Source: Herpetosiphonaceae bacterium (GTDB lineage: Bacteria > Chloroflexota > Chloroflexia > Chloroflexales > Herpetosiphonaceae). From it: 64,000 bases of DNA. The translations under genes and the position numbers were made by a program. The stretch covers positions 1 to 64,000 of the forward strand of contig BPHZ01000008.1 in the NCBI GenBank assembly GCA_026003835.1. Reading direction: 5' to 3'. Positions 20,262-28,958 of the stretch are shown here, piece by piece (within the stretch, counting starts at the first letter, position 1; each line of letters begins with the position of its first letter). Below the pieces are notes generated by a model. That model did not search any database. It had not been told where the DNA came from and saw nothing but the letters and a program-made list of their open reading frames with translations.

Positions 20262-21425
20262 ATGCCACTCGACTTCAGTTTGCTAACCGGACAAGTGCGG
20301 GCGCTCGGCGCTTCGCTGCGCGCAAGCCACGACCAGCGTATCAGCCGCATTGAGTGGGCCTGTGAGCAGCTTCACGCACAAGCGGATCGGTGGGAGCATT
20401 GGTGCCAGCAGGTGCGCGAGAAGCATGCTCGCGCACCCTGGCTGCTGGCCTGCCCGGCGGAGCCGCTCGATGTCGTGCGCGATCTGCCTCGTTGCCCACA
20501 AAGCTATGGGCTCGCCGCCAGCGATGGCTCGCAGATCGATCTCGATCGGCACGGCCCGGCAGAGTGCTACCTCGTCAATATTGGACTGGTACTGCTGCGC
20601 TACGGCGAGGACGCCGGCGCCCGGCTTTGGACGGAGCCACGGCTCTACTATGAAGAGAAGGATCTTGTGCTGGTGGACGATCGCGGCCGCCGCTATGCCG
20701 TCGAGGGACCTCTGGTCCATGCGACCCGTGATGTCGCCGAGGGGCAGATGCTGGCCGCTATCGCCAGGGAGCTGCCGCCCTCGCTCCCACGCCTGGCGCT
20801 ACAGGACGGTACACTCATTCGTTGGCCCTTCCACGGCTTCGACCCGTTTGTGCGTGACCACTACCTCAAGGGGTACCTTGAGGCGTTGGATCACCTGCAG
20901 ATGGCCGGGATTCCGCTCGCCAGCTATATTAGCAGGCCCCGCGCACCGGAAGTAACAGGACTGGTGCGCCTCTTCGCCGACCCGGAGCTTGAGCGAGCCG
21001 GTAGCTACGCTGAGGCCGATCCCTGTCAGGGGCTGATCGACCAGCTGATCTTCAATGCGCTTCTCCGGCCCGGCCAGCGCGGCCCGCTCTTTATGAGCAT
21101 GTCGCGGATCAATGTCGAGCACTATGACGCACATCAGATCCACTTCTTCTACCTCAACACCGGCCGTGAGCTGGCCCGCGTTGAGGTGCCGCGCTGGGTC
21201 GCGGCAGAGCCGGCTCTGGTGGACCTCGTCCACGCGCTGATCTACGATCAGTGCCAGCGCGGCGCAGGCTACCCTGTTGCGCTTGCGCGCGCCCACGAGC
21301 AGGCTGTCGTGCGCGAAACCGATCGCCGCACCTTCCGCCTGCTCCTGGAATCGACCTTGCTGCATGCTCGCCTCTCGACGGCGGGCTCGCTTAAGCAGGC
21401 CAGCAAGGAGAGAACAATTGTCTAG
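20262..21425 (+). CDS. nurA: NurA-domain nuclease
   Basis: NurA is a single-strand endonuclease and 5'-3' exonuclease that works with the HerA helicase in end resection. Family marks are the metal-binding AASDGSQIDLDRH near residue 85, ALQDGTLIRWPF near 180, and LASYISRPRAPEV with LIYDQCQRGAGYPVALARAH near the C-terminus. The start at MPLDFSLL (20262) is preferred; an in-frame ATG at 20226 is possible, and neither has a good ribosome site. The open frame upstream overlaps the zincin gene and is not coding. The next gene looks HAS-barrel-like, but no HerA ATPase lies nearby. Confidence 0.82.
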   Translation: MPLDFSLLTGQVRALGASLRASHDQRISRIEWACEQLHAQADRWEHWCQQVREKHARAPWLLACPAEPLDVVRDLPRCPQSYGLAASDGSQIDLDRHGPAECYLVNIGLVLLRYGEDAGARLWTEPRLYYEEKDLVLVDDRGRRYAVEGPLVHATRDVAEGQMLAAIARELPPSLPRLALQDGTLIRWPFHGFDPFVRDHYLKGYLEALDHLQMAGIPLASYISRPRAPEVTGLVRLFADPELERAGSYAEADPCQGLIDQLIFNALLRPGQRGPLFMSMSRINVEHYDAHQIHFFYLNTGRELARVEVPRWVAAEPALVDLVHALIYDQCQRGAGYPVALARAHEQAVVRETDRRTFRLLLESTLLHARLSTAGSLKQASKERTIV

Positions 21426-21526
21426 TGGTCAACGACTTTCGCGATGATGCCTACAGGAGGGGAAGGCGATCGCGACAACAAAGACGGTAGCTTGTACCTG
21501 ACGGCACAGATCGAATCGGAGGTCCT

Positions 21527-22147
21527 ATGCTCACAGCGACTGAGCAGCGCATTGGAGAGATCATCGAGGCCAGTACCACTAGCTTTACTGCCGGGACCTA
21601 CCGCTTCCTGGAGGCGCCGCCCTTCGGGTCGCTGGTGCGTGCCAACGTCCGCGACGGCGCCATCCGCATCTATGGCCTGGTCTACGATATTCGCACCAGC
21701 AGCCGCGAGCCCGGCGGGCGCGCCGCAGTGCGCGGCGGCCCGCGCTATGATGGACAGGAGTTCTACGACGAGGAGGTTTACCGCGAGCATCCCGATTTGC
21801 AGGAAGTGCTCCAGACGGAGTTCTCGGCGCTGGTTGTGGGATTCGAGTGGGGAGATGGGCGCATCCGTCACTACCTGCCGCCCCAGCCCGCCACTGTCCA
21901 CTACAGTGTGTTCTCCTGCGCCGTCTCTGAGGTGCTCCGCTTCACCGAATCCTGCGACTTCTTCAGGACGATCCTCTACGCCTCGCAGATCCCCGCCGAT
22001 GATCTGTTGGCTGCTGCCGTTCGCCGTGCGGCCGCGGCGCGCAAGCATGATCGGAGCTATCTGCTCTGTGCAGGACGTGAGCTGGCGCGTCTGCTCAAAG
22101 ATGATTATGACCGGCTGCGCTCGCTGCTGCGACGCATTGGCGACTGA
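21527..22147 (+). CDS. HAS-barrel-like protein, NurA partner
   Basis: A 206-residue protein whose first half (RFLEAPPFGSLVRANVRDGA, IRIYGLVYDIRT, EFSALVVGFEWGDG) looks like the HAS barrel found at the N-terminus of HerA. There is no P-loop. The helical second half ends in RELARLLKDDYDRLRSLLRRIGD. In Chloroflexota, NurA is often next to such a stand-alone protein. The likely role is an adaptor for NurA or HerA; this is inferred from position and a weak fold match. It starts about 100 bases after nurA. Confidence 0.55.
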   Translation: MLTATEQRIGEIIEASTTSFTAGTYRFLEAPPFGSLVRANVRDGAIRIYGLVYDIRTSSREPGGRAAVRGGPRYDGQEFYDEEVYREHPDLQEVLQTEFSALVVGFEWGDGRIRHYLPPQPATVHYSVFSCAVSEVLRFTESCDFFRTILYASQIPADDLLAAAVRRAAAARKHDRSYLLCAGRELARLLKDDYDRLRSLLRRIGD

Positions 22148-22221
22148 TCGCTAGCGTTGTCTGGAGCCTGCTCACTGGCGAGTGGATCGCTACCATAAAA
22201 AGGTTTTTACCCCATTTTCAG

Positions 22222-22307
22222 ATCCCTCTCGACGTATCAGGTTCAGGTGGATCGCACGTGAGCTGCGCGCAATTCAGTTCCGGCGGGTAATCCAGCGGAA
22301 CACCCAG
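22222..22307 (-). promoter_or_regulatory. Degenerate TPP-riboswitch-like motif (THI box), orphan
   Basis: Read on the minus strand: GGGTG followed by a TTCCG/CGGAA stem, CTGA (22277-22274), ACCTGAACCTGAT (22248-22236) and GAGAGGGAT (22230-22222) come in the order of the TPP aptamer. Two parts deviate. CTGAGA is CTGAAT, and the stem-loop between CCTGAT and AGGGA is collapsed to ACGT. No thiamine gene lies downstream on that strand; the next gene is the convergent HAS-barrel-like one. It may be a relic, or damaged by indel errors. Confidence 0.35.
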
Positions 22308-22390
22308 GCTGGCCCAACCCACGGCGAGCGCTCTTTGAGCGGGTCCGGCTAAACGACGTGGCCTATCTGGTGAACCAAGACCAGCCAGGT

Positions 22391-22424
22391 AACCGGCACG
22401 TATGGGGAGCGGCGGCCGGTTTTT
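22391..22424 (+). terminator. Rho-independent terminator
   Basis: AACCGGC (22391-22397) pairs with GCCGGTT (22415-22421) and runs directly into TTTTT (22420-22424). It lies 244 bases after the HAS-barrel-like gene and 78 before the HD gene. It could end that operon or a leader RNA. Confidence 0.55.
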
Positions 22425-22428
22425 CCCA

Positions 22429-22457
22429 TTGTAGCAGCAGAGCATATTTTGTGATAT
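22429..22457 (+). promoter_or_regulatory. Promoter with overlapping palindrome, upstream of the HD hydrolase
   Basis: TTGTAG (22429-22434) and TGATAT (22452-22457) are spaced by 17 bases. A 7-bp palindrome AGCATAT/ATATGCT (22441-22447 and 22454-22460) covers the spacer and the -10 element, where a repressor could bind. Confidence 0.4.
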
Positions 22458-22501
22458 GCTGAAGGCTATTGAGTCGCTCCTTGTAATAGTCGGGGGTGCA
22501 T

Positions 22502-23092
22502 ATGGGATCCTACTCGCAGCGCTTTGAAGACGCGCTGGTCCTGGCGGCCACAGCCCATCGTAACCAGCTGCGTAAGGGCTCCAACACACCGTATATCACG
22601 CATCCCGTCCACGTCGCCCGCATTTTGACCCACTACGGCTATGATGAGGATATTGTTATCGCGGGCTTGCTGCACGACGTGATCGAGGATTGTGATCTGC
22701 AGCCACAGGAGATCGCTGGACGTTTCGGTTTGTATGTCGCCGAGATCGTTGTGGCGATCTCCGAGCAGAAGCGTGCCGCCGGAGGTGAGATCCCCTGGGA
22801 GGAGCGCAAGGCGAACCAGCTTGCGGCGCTGCGTGATGCACCGATTGAAGCCGTTGTGGTCAAGGCCGCCGATACGCTCCATAATTTGCTGGCGACTTAT
22901 GCCGATGTCGAGCGTGAAGGCGAGATCGTGTGGCAGCGCTTCAAACGCGGGCGTGGGCCGTCGATGGCTCATCACCGGGCTGTCGTTGCAACTATTGAAG
23001 AGCGTATGGGCGACCATCCACTGGTGCACGAGCTGAAGCAGGCCCTCAAGGCGCTCGATCAGACCACTCAATCACCCTCTAGCTCACAATGA
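22502..23092 (+). CDS. HD-domain phosphohydrolase, SpoT/MESH1-like
   Basis: A 196-residue cytosolic metal-dependent phosphohydrolase. The HD signature starts YITHPVHVARIL, then IAGLLHDVIEDCD (His-Asp pair near residue 58), and later VVVKAADTLHNLLATYAD. These are the metal and substrate motifs of the RelA/SpoT hydrolase domain, but no synthetase or TGS domain follows. It could be a small alarmone hydrolase. Another nucleotide phosphohydrolase is possible. ATG 22502 is taken over the GTG at 22496. The last four bases overlap the carboxypeptidase start. Confidence 0.78.
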   Translation: MGSYSQRFEDALVLAATAHRNQLRKGSNTPYITHPVHVARILTHYGYDEDIVIAGLLHDVIEDCDLQPQEIAGRFGLYVAEIVVAISEQKRAAGGEIPWEERKANQLAALRDAPIEAVVVKAADTLHNLLATYADVEREGEIVWQRFKRGRGPSMAHHRAVVATIEERMGDHPLVHELKQALKALDQTTQSPSSSQ

Positions 23093-24759
23093 TATTATCA
23101 CGATTACAGTATAGCCGCCTGGCGCTGCTCCTTGTCCTGGTGACCGGCATCCTGGCGCCTGGCTGGGCAGCGCCTGCTCCTGCTCGCCAGCAAGATGCCG
23201 GCGAGTTGTTTGTAGGGCGCATTCGCACCAAGAGCACTGAAGAGCGCATGCAGCTTAGCTCCCTGGGCCTCGATCTACTGGAGCTGCGAGAAGGGGACGA
23301 GCTCTTTGCCATTATGACCGCTGCGCAGGCGCAGCGTTTGCGCGACGAGGGCTGGCAGATCGCCGTCGACGAAGAGCAGACGGCAATGCTCAGGCAGCAG
23401 CCTACCAGAGCCTTCTATGGCGGCTATCGATCCATCGCCGAGATGCGTGCCGCTCTGGAAGAGGCCGAAGCAAGATATCCGCATCTGGCTGAGGTCTTTG
23501 TCTATGGCCGGAGCTGGGAGGGCCGAGACCTGGTTGGAATCAGCCTGACCAACAAGCTCCGGCCTGGCCCAAAACCAACGTTTTTCCTCATGGCGGGGAT
23601 CCACGCTCGTGAGCTGGCGACTCCTGAACTGGCCTTGCGTCTTGTGGACCACCTGCTGGATGGCTATGGCAGCGACGGCGATGTTACCTGGCTGCTTGAC
23701 GAGCATACCATTATTGTTGTGCCCGGCGCCAACCCTGATGGGCATCTGAAAGTTGCCGAGGGCGATTCTCCCTATATGCAGCGCAAAAATCGCAATACAA
23801 GCCAGGGCAACTGTGCGGAGCCGCCCGATGACTGGAACCAGTACGGAGTCGATCTCAACCGCAACTCGTCCTTCAAGTGGGGCGGCGCCAGCACATCGAG
23901 CAACCCATGCTCGCTGGTCTTCAAGGGGGCAAGTATGGCCTCCGAGCCCGAAACCCAGGCGCTCCAAAGCCTGATAACGTCGCTTTTCCCCGATCAGCGC
24001 GGCCCGGCCGACAGCGATGCCGCTCCGGCCGATGCCACAGGTATTCTCATCTCTCTTCACTCATTCAGCGATATGGTCCTCTACCCCTGGGGGTGGACCG
24101 ATAGCCCGGCGCCGAACGGCGGGGATCTGGCGCTGATCGGGCATAAGCTGGCCTCGTACAATGGCTATCGGGCGGGTCAGCCGGGCGAGATCCTCTATAA
24201 CGCCTCCGGCACAACCGATGACTGGTCCTATGGCGAGCTTGGCATTGCCTCCTTTACGTTCGAGGTTGGCCCGCAGTCAGGGACCTGTGCAGGCTTTATG
24301 CCGCCGTATAGCTGTATCGATGGAGATGGAGGCGGCAGAGCCTTCTGGCCTGAGAACCGTCCCGCTCTGCTCTACGCGGCGCGTATCGCCCGCGCCCCCT
24401 ATCTGCTGATCCATGGCCCGACTCCAGAGAGCCTTACGGCCACGGTTATAGCCTCGAATACGGTTGAACTGCTGGCTGTGTTCGATGAGCAGTACAACGG
24501 TGGGCAGCCGATCACCGCTGCCGAATACTATGTTGATATACCGCCCTGGCGTGGTAGCGTGGCCGGCTCGATGGCGCCCGCCGATGGATCGTTCAGCAGC
24601 TTAAATGAGAGCGCCGTCGCCGTCATCGGCCCGATCCCTGGCCGCCACCTGATCTATGCGCGAGGCCAGGATGCCGCCGGCAACTGGGGGCCAGTGCGCG
24701 CCGTTCTGGTCAACGTGCCGGGATCTTCGGCCATCTGGCTGCCCCTTGCTGCCCGGTAA
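23089..24759 (+). CDS. Secreted M14 zinc carboxypeptidase
   Basis: A 556-residue exported metallocarboxypeptidase. A signal peptide (LALLLVLVTGILAPGWAAPA) is followed by a pro-segment of about 95 residues and then the M14 domain from GGYRSIAEM. Zinc ligands are His and Glu in MAGIHARELATPE and the second His in ISLHSFSDMVLYPWG. Substrate residues are in NPDGH and YGVDLNRNSSF, and the catalytic Glu is in FTFEVGPQSGT. The C-terminal 120 residues are a beta domain ending WLPLAAR, a form common in secreted Chloroflexota proteins. The start overlaps the HD gene stop (ATGA). Confidence 0.88.
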   Translation: MILSRLQYSRLALLLVLVTGILAPGWAAPAPARQQDAGELFVGRIRTKSTEERMQLSSLGLDLLELREGDELFAIMTAAQAQRLRDEGWQIAVDEEQTAMLRQQPTRAFYGGYRSIAEMRAALEEAEARYPHLAEVFVYGRSWEGRDLVGISLTNKLRPGPKPTFFLMAGIHARELATPELALRLVDHLLDGYGSDGDVTWLLDEHTIIVVPGANPDGHLKVAEGDSPYMQRKNRNTSQGNCAEPPDDWNQYGVDLNRNSSFKWGGASTSSNPCSLVFKGASMASEPETQALQSLITSLFPDQRGPADSDAAPADATGILISLHSFSDMVLYPWGWTDSPAPNGGDLALIGHKLASYNGYRAGQPGEILYNASGTTDDWSYGELGIASFTFEVGPQSGTCAGFMPPYSCIDGDGGGRAFWPENRPALLYAARIARAPYLLIHGPTPESLTATVIASNTVELLAVFDEQYNGGQPITAAEYYVDIPPWRGSVAGSMAPADGSFSSLNESAVAVIGPIPGRHLIYARGQDAAGNWGPVRAVLVNVPGSSAIWLPLAAR

Positions 24760-24773
24760 AGGGGTGGGGCAGC

Positions 24774-25016
24774 TAGCTGTGAAGCAGGACGCGCACAGCG
24801 ATACAGTCGGGATTCTTTTTCAAAAGCCCACGTACTGTTCTGACCCATTTCGGATCGTCCCACAGCGCCCCCATCGCTGCCGTACCACATACCATCCGGC
24901 GTAATGACTGCATCGATTTCCAACTCGTCTACATCTTCGGGCAGCTCGGAGACATGCCAGTTGTGCTCCGACTCTTCCTCCCGATCGGGGTCGTCCAGGT
25001 CGTCGACTGCCTCCAT
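24774..25016 (-). CDS. Small acidic protein (one frame break)
   Basis: About 80 residues, of unknown function. It starts MEAVDDLDDPDREEESEHNW, is strongly acidic, then DAVITPDGMWYGSDG. The frame breaks in a run of five G near 24862. Removing one G gives a coherent end, ALWDDPKWVRTVRGLLKKNP followed by DCIAVRVLLHS and a stop at 24774; unrepaired, the frame runs into antisense of the carboxypeptidase gene. Thus a real short gene is likely. It follows the acyl-CoA dehydrogenase by 45 bases on the same strand. Confidence 0.55.
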
Positions 25017-25061
25017 ATCGACAATATAGTCAGAGGTGTGACAGCTAGTGCCACAGCGGCG

Positions 25062-26210
25062 CTAGCGGCCCAGCTCGCGCACAAGCTCCTGAGCAATGAT
25101 CAGGCGCTGGATCTGGTTGGTGCCTTCGACGATCTGGCCCATCTTAGCCTCACGCATATAGCGCTCAACCGGGTAGTCGGCGATGTAGCCGTAGCCGCCG
25201 AAGATCTGGACCGCATCGGTGGTGACGCGCATCGCCATATCGGTGGCGAAGACCTTCGCCTCTGAGGCGATGCGGGTGAAGGGACGACCCGCATCGCGCA
25301 GCCAGGCGGCGTAGCGCACCAGCCAGCGGGCTGCGTCGATCTGTGAGGCCATATCGGCAAGCATAACCTGGACAGCCTGGTGCCTGGCTATCGGAACTCC
25401 AAAGGATGTGCGCTCGGCGGCATAGGCTACGGCGGCATCAAGCGCCGCCTGCGCCAGGCCGACCGACAGCGCGCCTGCGTTGATCCGCCCCGCATCCAGC
25501 GCATGCATCGCGATGCGGAATCCCTTGCCTTCCTCACCAAGCAGGTTGGAGGCGGGAACAAGACAGCTATCGAGGAACAAGCCACGGGTAGGAGATGCAC
25601 GCCAGCCCATCTTTTCTTCGAGGCGTCCATAGCTCAGGCCGGGCGCCGGCGCCTCGATCAAAAAGGCGCTGATACCTTGGGGGCCGCTTTCGCCGGCGGT
25701 GCGTGCAAAGAGCAGATAGAGATCGGCCTCGCCGCCGTGGGTGATGAAGGCCTTGCGCCCATCGAGCAGGTAGTGCTCCCCGTCACGCCGTGCCCTGGTT
25801 TGCAGCGCTGCTGCATCAGAGCCACAGTGGGGCTCACTCAGGGCGAAGGCGCCAAGCCACTCACCGCTGGCAAGCTTTGGAATGGAGATCGCCTTCTGTT
25901 CGGGGGTGCCGGCGTAGAGCAGCGCCAGCAGCGGCAGCATATGGACCGCCAGGGTTCCGGCTACTACACAATCGGCCCGCGCAAGCTCCTCGACGACTAA
26001 GGCGAATGTCAGGCCGTCGAGCCCGGCGCCGCCGTACTCCTCCGGCGCCAGCAGCGCCGTCAGCCCAACCTGGGCCATGCGCTGAAAGATATCGCGCCTG
26101 AATGAGCCGACCCGGTCCGCCTCCGCCGCGCCGGGCGCTACCTCCTCGGCAGTGAAGCGGCGCACGACCTGAAGAACGTGCTCCTGCTCCTGGCTGAGCC
26201 GAAAATCCAC
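25062..26210 (-). CDS. Acyl-CoA dehydrogenase
   Basis: FAD enzyme that makes the alpha-beta double bond in an acyl-CoA. At 382 residues it is of normal length. Motifs: [15 protein letters not shown] (flavin contact), [19 protein letters not shown], and near the end [20 protein letters not shown] with [15 protein letters not shown]; the Glu of VEGTNQIQ is the likely catalytic base. The GTG at 26210 ([11 protein letters not shown]) is chosen as start, seven bases after GGAGG. The open frame upstream to 26612 is antisense of the next gene. It could serve fatty-acid or branched-chain breakdown. Confidence 0.92.
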   Translation of the reverse strand: MDFRLSQEQEHVLQVVRRFTAEEVAPGAAEADRVGSFRRDIFQRMAQVGLTALLAPEEYGGAGLDGLTFALVVEELARADCVVAGTLAVHMLPLLALLYAGTPEQKAISIPKLASGEWLGAFALSEPHCGSDAAALQTRARRDGEHYLLDGRKAFITHGGEADLYLLFARTAGESGPQGISAFLIEAPAPGLSYGRLEEKMGWRASPTRGLFLDSCLVPASNLLGEEGKGFRIAMHALDAGRINAGALSVGLAQAALDAAVAYAAERTSFGVPIARHQAVQVMLADMASQIDAARWLVRYAAWLRDAGRPFTRIASEAKVFATDMAMRVTTDAVQIFGGYGYIADYPVERYMREAKMGQIVEGTNQIQRLIIAQELVRELGR

Positions 26211-26259
26211 AACACATCCTCCAGTTCTATCGAGGCAGATGCCCGCCAGACGCCCACCG

Positions 26260-26667
26260 CTACGGGCCGATGAGCTGGCGAGCTTCTGCGAGGAGCCGCT
26301 GCAACTCACCCTGCACAACCTGTTGCCACTCTTCGGTCTCCTCATCGGTGAGCGCGCCGCCGCCGTAGTGCAACTCCATCGCCAGATCCCACCCCTTCCT
26401 GCGCGCAAACGTCTCCAGCTGCTCCTGACGCTCGGCCGGCCAGCGTTTGATGAACTCCTGAAAGATGGCCGCCAGCCGTCCCGATCCATCGGGGTTGAGC
26501 GCAGGGAGCAGCACAAATTGATGGCCGCCGTGCTCAGTCGCAGGGTCCTTCGCGCTGGCGAAGTAGATCGTCTCGCAGTCGCGGCAGTAGCGCGCCTCGC
26601 CGGCGCCGTCATAGCGGCCCGGATTGCTGGCGATGGCGCCGATCAACATGCGGTCAGTGACTGGCAT
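26260..26667 (-). CDS. Hypothetical protein with CxxC motif
   Basis: A 135-residue protein of unknown function. Near residue 28, [16 protein letters not shown] gives a single CxxC, which could bind metal as part of a half-site or in a dimer. The rest is charged and helical ([39 protein letters not shown]). The start at 26667 ([10 protein letters not shown]) has GAGGAGG five to six bases before the ATG. It lies 49 bases upstream of the acyl-CoA dehydrogenase and may share its transcript. Confidence 0.7.
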   Translation of the reverse strand: MPVTDRMLIGAIASNPGRYDGAGEARYCRDCETIYFASAKDPATEHGGHQFVLLPALNPDGSGRLAAIFQEFIKRWPAERQEQLETFARRKGWDLAMELHYGGGALTDEETEEWQQVVQGELQRLLAEARQLIGP

Positions 26668-26743
26668 AGGGGCCTCCTCAACTGCTCTGATGAGATACGC
26701 GTCGCCATGACGACGCAAAGATGAGCGTGTACCTATAGAAATA

Positions 26744-26792
26744 CGGAGGCATGGAGTGCTCTTTGACTATTCCTCGCACCCTCATGCCTCCG
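26744..26792 (-). terminator. Long-stem hairpin after the acyl-reductase-like operon
   Basis: CGGAGGCATG (26744-26753) and CATGCCTCCG (26783-26792) are perfectly complementary, with more partial pairing inside the 29-base loop. On the minus strand it follows the stop at 26813 and is followed by TATTTCTATAG. It probably ends the operon that begins near 34.9 kb. Confidence 0.5.
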
Positions 26793-26812
26793 TGGTGAAC
26801 AATTCGAGGCTG

Positions 26813-28032
26813 CTACGACTCTTGCGCGGCGAGCAGCCGTGTTGCGGCGCCAAAGGGTACACCATCACTGAGCTTGACGGGCTGCTGATCGGCGGATGAG
26901 ATCGTCGGCAGGCCGGCGCGGCGACGCAGCTCGTCGGCCAGCCGGCGCTTGGTAATGATATCCTCCTCAGTAATGTAGCGCCCAAACGAGCGCAGCCCGG
27001 CCAGCCGCAGGCCATGCTTCTGGGCCAGGCGGTACATCTCTTTCACACGATCCATTTCCAGATTGCGGCCCAGCGTGTAGTCTTCAAATTTCCCAGCCAT
27101 TGCCAGCAGGGCCGTCTCGGCAAGGCAGGCATAGGGCAGTGCCCTTCGGCAGCCCGATATCGAAGCCGAAATCAGGCTCGCCGGGCAGCAGAATCTCGCC
27201 GGATTCGATCACCCAGCACGTCCGGGCGGCGCGCGGCATCCTCCTCACGCACATCCGGTGGGCGGGCCACGTCGCAGACAACAGCGCCGGGCTTGAGCCT
27301 GTCAATATCGATCACCTTCCCCGTGAGCGAGCTCGTCGTCGTTACGATCAGATCCGCATCGCCCACGTAGGGGTCCGGGTTGGTGGCAATCGTCACCTGC
27401 GCGCCGGGGGTCTCACGCTCGATCTGCTGCTTGAGAGCCAGCAGCCGCTCGGGGCGCGGCGCAATGCATACCACATTGCCGACCGCCTGGGCCAGCAGGC
27501 GAGAGCAGACAGCGCCAATCGAGCCTGTCCGCGCCGATAACCACCGCCTTCCCCTGATCGATACGGCCGCCCATCAGCAGCACGGCGTGCTTGGCTGCCT
27601 CAAGGGGTCGCGGCAACGGTGAGTGAATTGCCCGAGGTAATACCGATGTCCGACTTCTGCGCCACCGTAATTCCCGCATCGCCGACGACCGAGGTAAAGG
27701 CGCCGAGGCCCATAATCCTGGCGCCCATGCGTTCCGCCATCCGTGCGGCGCGTATGAGCCGGCGATAGGTGAAGCTCTCCGGACGGCGCATCAGCTCGCG
27801 GGGAGTGGCGCCCAGGCTCAATAGAATACCCTCGATCTCCTCGCCGGTAGCCTCGGAGCGAATACCGCGCATCCGCGAGATGTAGAGGGGCGGCAAAAGG
27901 GCCGCAGTGCGTTCGACCAGGCGCTGCGGCAGGAAGCGCAGCCAGCGAAACGTTGGATGCTTGTAGATGTAGCGTGTAGCCAGCGGGTGGGATGACAAAG
28001 GCAAAGCGAGCCGGCTCCTTGCGTGTCGTCAG
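26813..28032 (-). CDS. Acyl-ACP-reductase-like / predicted amino-acid dehydrogenase (COG5322-like), five frame breaks
   Basis: A roughly 405-residue NAD(P)-dependent oxidoreductase spread over several frames. Reassembled order: [57 protein letters not shown], the Rossmann motif [38 protein letters not shown], then [20 protein letters not shown]. This layout matches cyanobacterial long-chain acyl-ACP reductase and its uncharacterised relatives with shikimate/quinate-DH-like Rossmann folds. The breaks, each one extra base, lie near 27991, 27602, 27536, 27210 and 27126. No clear start codon is seen; a CTG at 28032 overlaps the upstream stop. Neighbouring alcohol dehydrogenase and acyl-CoA ligase genes make acyl-to-aldehyde reduction plausible but unproven. 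Confidence 0.62.
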
Positions 28033-28928
28033 GCGCTGAATCGTCGGCTCCCACTGGACATCGGCGATCAACTCCAGGATGGCGGCCTCGTCATAGTGAT
28101 CTTTGCCGGTGATCGCCAGCGCCATCGCCTCCAGCACATCGGTAGCTACAAACGGGCGCTCCTCGCTCAGCGGCGGGGGTCATTGTAATCAGCGTATCGA
28201 CCCCGCGCTTCGCGTAGGTCCTCGATCTCGTCCGGAGTTGGGTCATCGGTAAAGATGGTTTTGCCGCGCAGATCCTTCGGGGCATAGCGCCGCAGAAAGG
28301 CCGAGTCGCCGGCGAGAATATCCGCCCACTTGCAGTAGTCCTCCAGCCGGCTATCGTGGCCGTAGTTGCCGAGGGCAACCGGGTGGATGCGGCTGTAGGG
28401 CAGCAGTGCCAGTATCGGCATAGCGACGCGGGCATAGCGCTCCAGACCTTCCAGCGATTGGACGCCCCACGGCAGATTGAAATGAATACGCGGATCGCCG
28501 AAGCGCAGCTCCACCTCATAGCTGCTCAACGCGCTGGCGAGAGGGTAGCGATCGATACCGGAGAAGACAAAGACACGGCGGTAGTTGAAGCGGCTGCGCT
28601 CTCGGTCGACGGCTCGCTTCACCGCCCAGCGCTCCAGCGTTCCCTTGAGCAGACTGCCATCGGCCACGGGCGTCTTTTTGGCAAGCGCGGCGATCCGCTG
28701 CGCCTGCCGGTGCGGGTAGTGAGCATTGCCGATGCGGAAGATCGGCGTCAGCCCGCCCAGCCCAATCGCATCAACAGCTCCATCGTACTCGCGAATGAGC
28801 GCCGCGACCCGCTCGATATCGCCGTTCGTCCCGATACGGCGGACGTGAACCTGCTCGCCGAGCAGCGTTGTCGTGATAGTGTAGTCGCGCTGAGATGAGC
28901 CCAGCGAAATGCTCACAATTCGTTTCAT
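28029..28928 (-). CDS. Quinate-5-dehydrogenase-family protein (frame breaks at the 3' end)
   Basis: A protein of about 300 residues from a family databases name quinate 5-dehydrogenase, known from Thermus and Chloroflexota; that name is not well supported. The N-terminus is MKRIVSISLGSSQRDYTI, then AVDAIGLGGLTPIF, TPVADGSLLKGTLERWAVK and VFVFSGIDRYPLASAL. The uncorrected frame stops at 28167. Removing one base near 28205 and one near 28178 continues it as GVDTLITMTPPLSEERPF, VATDVLEAMALAITGKDH, to a TGA at 28029. The pairing with the following reductase-like gene suggests a shared pathway. The true chemistry is unknown. Confidence 0.6.
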
Positions 28929-28958
28929 CGTCGTCCTCGCATCATCGGGAAAAATGTC

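Noticed and set aside
22380..22398. B12-box-like AGCCAGGTAACCGGC, suggesting a cobalamin riboswitch
   Set aside because: The rest of the cobalamin aptamer is missing. The same bases form the left arm of a terminator.
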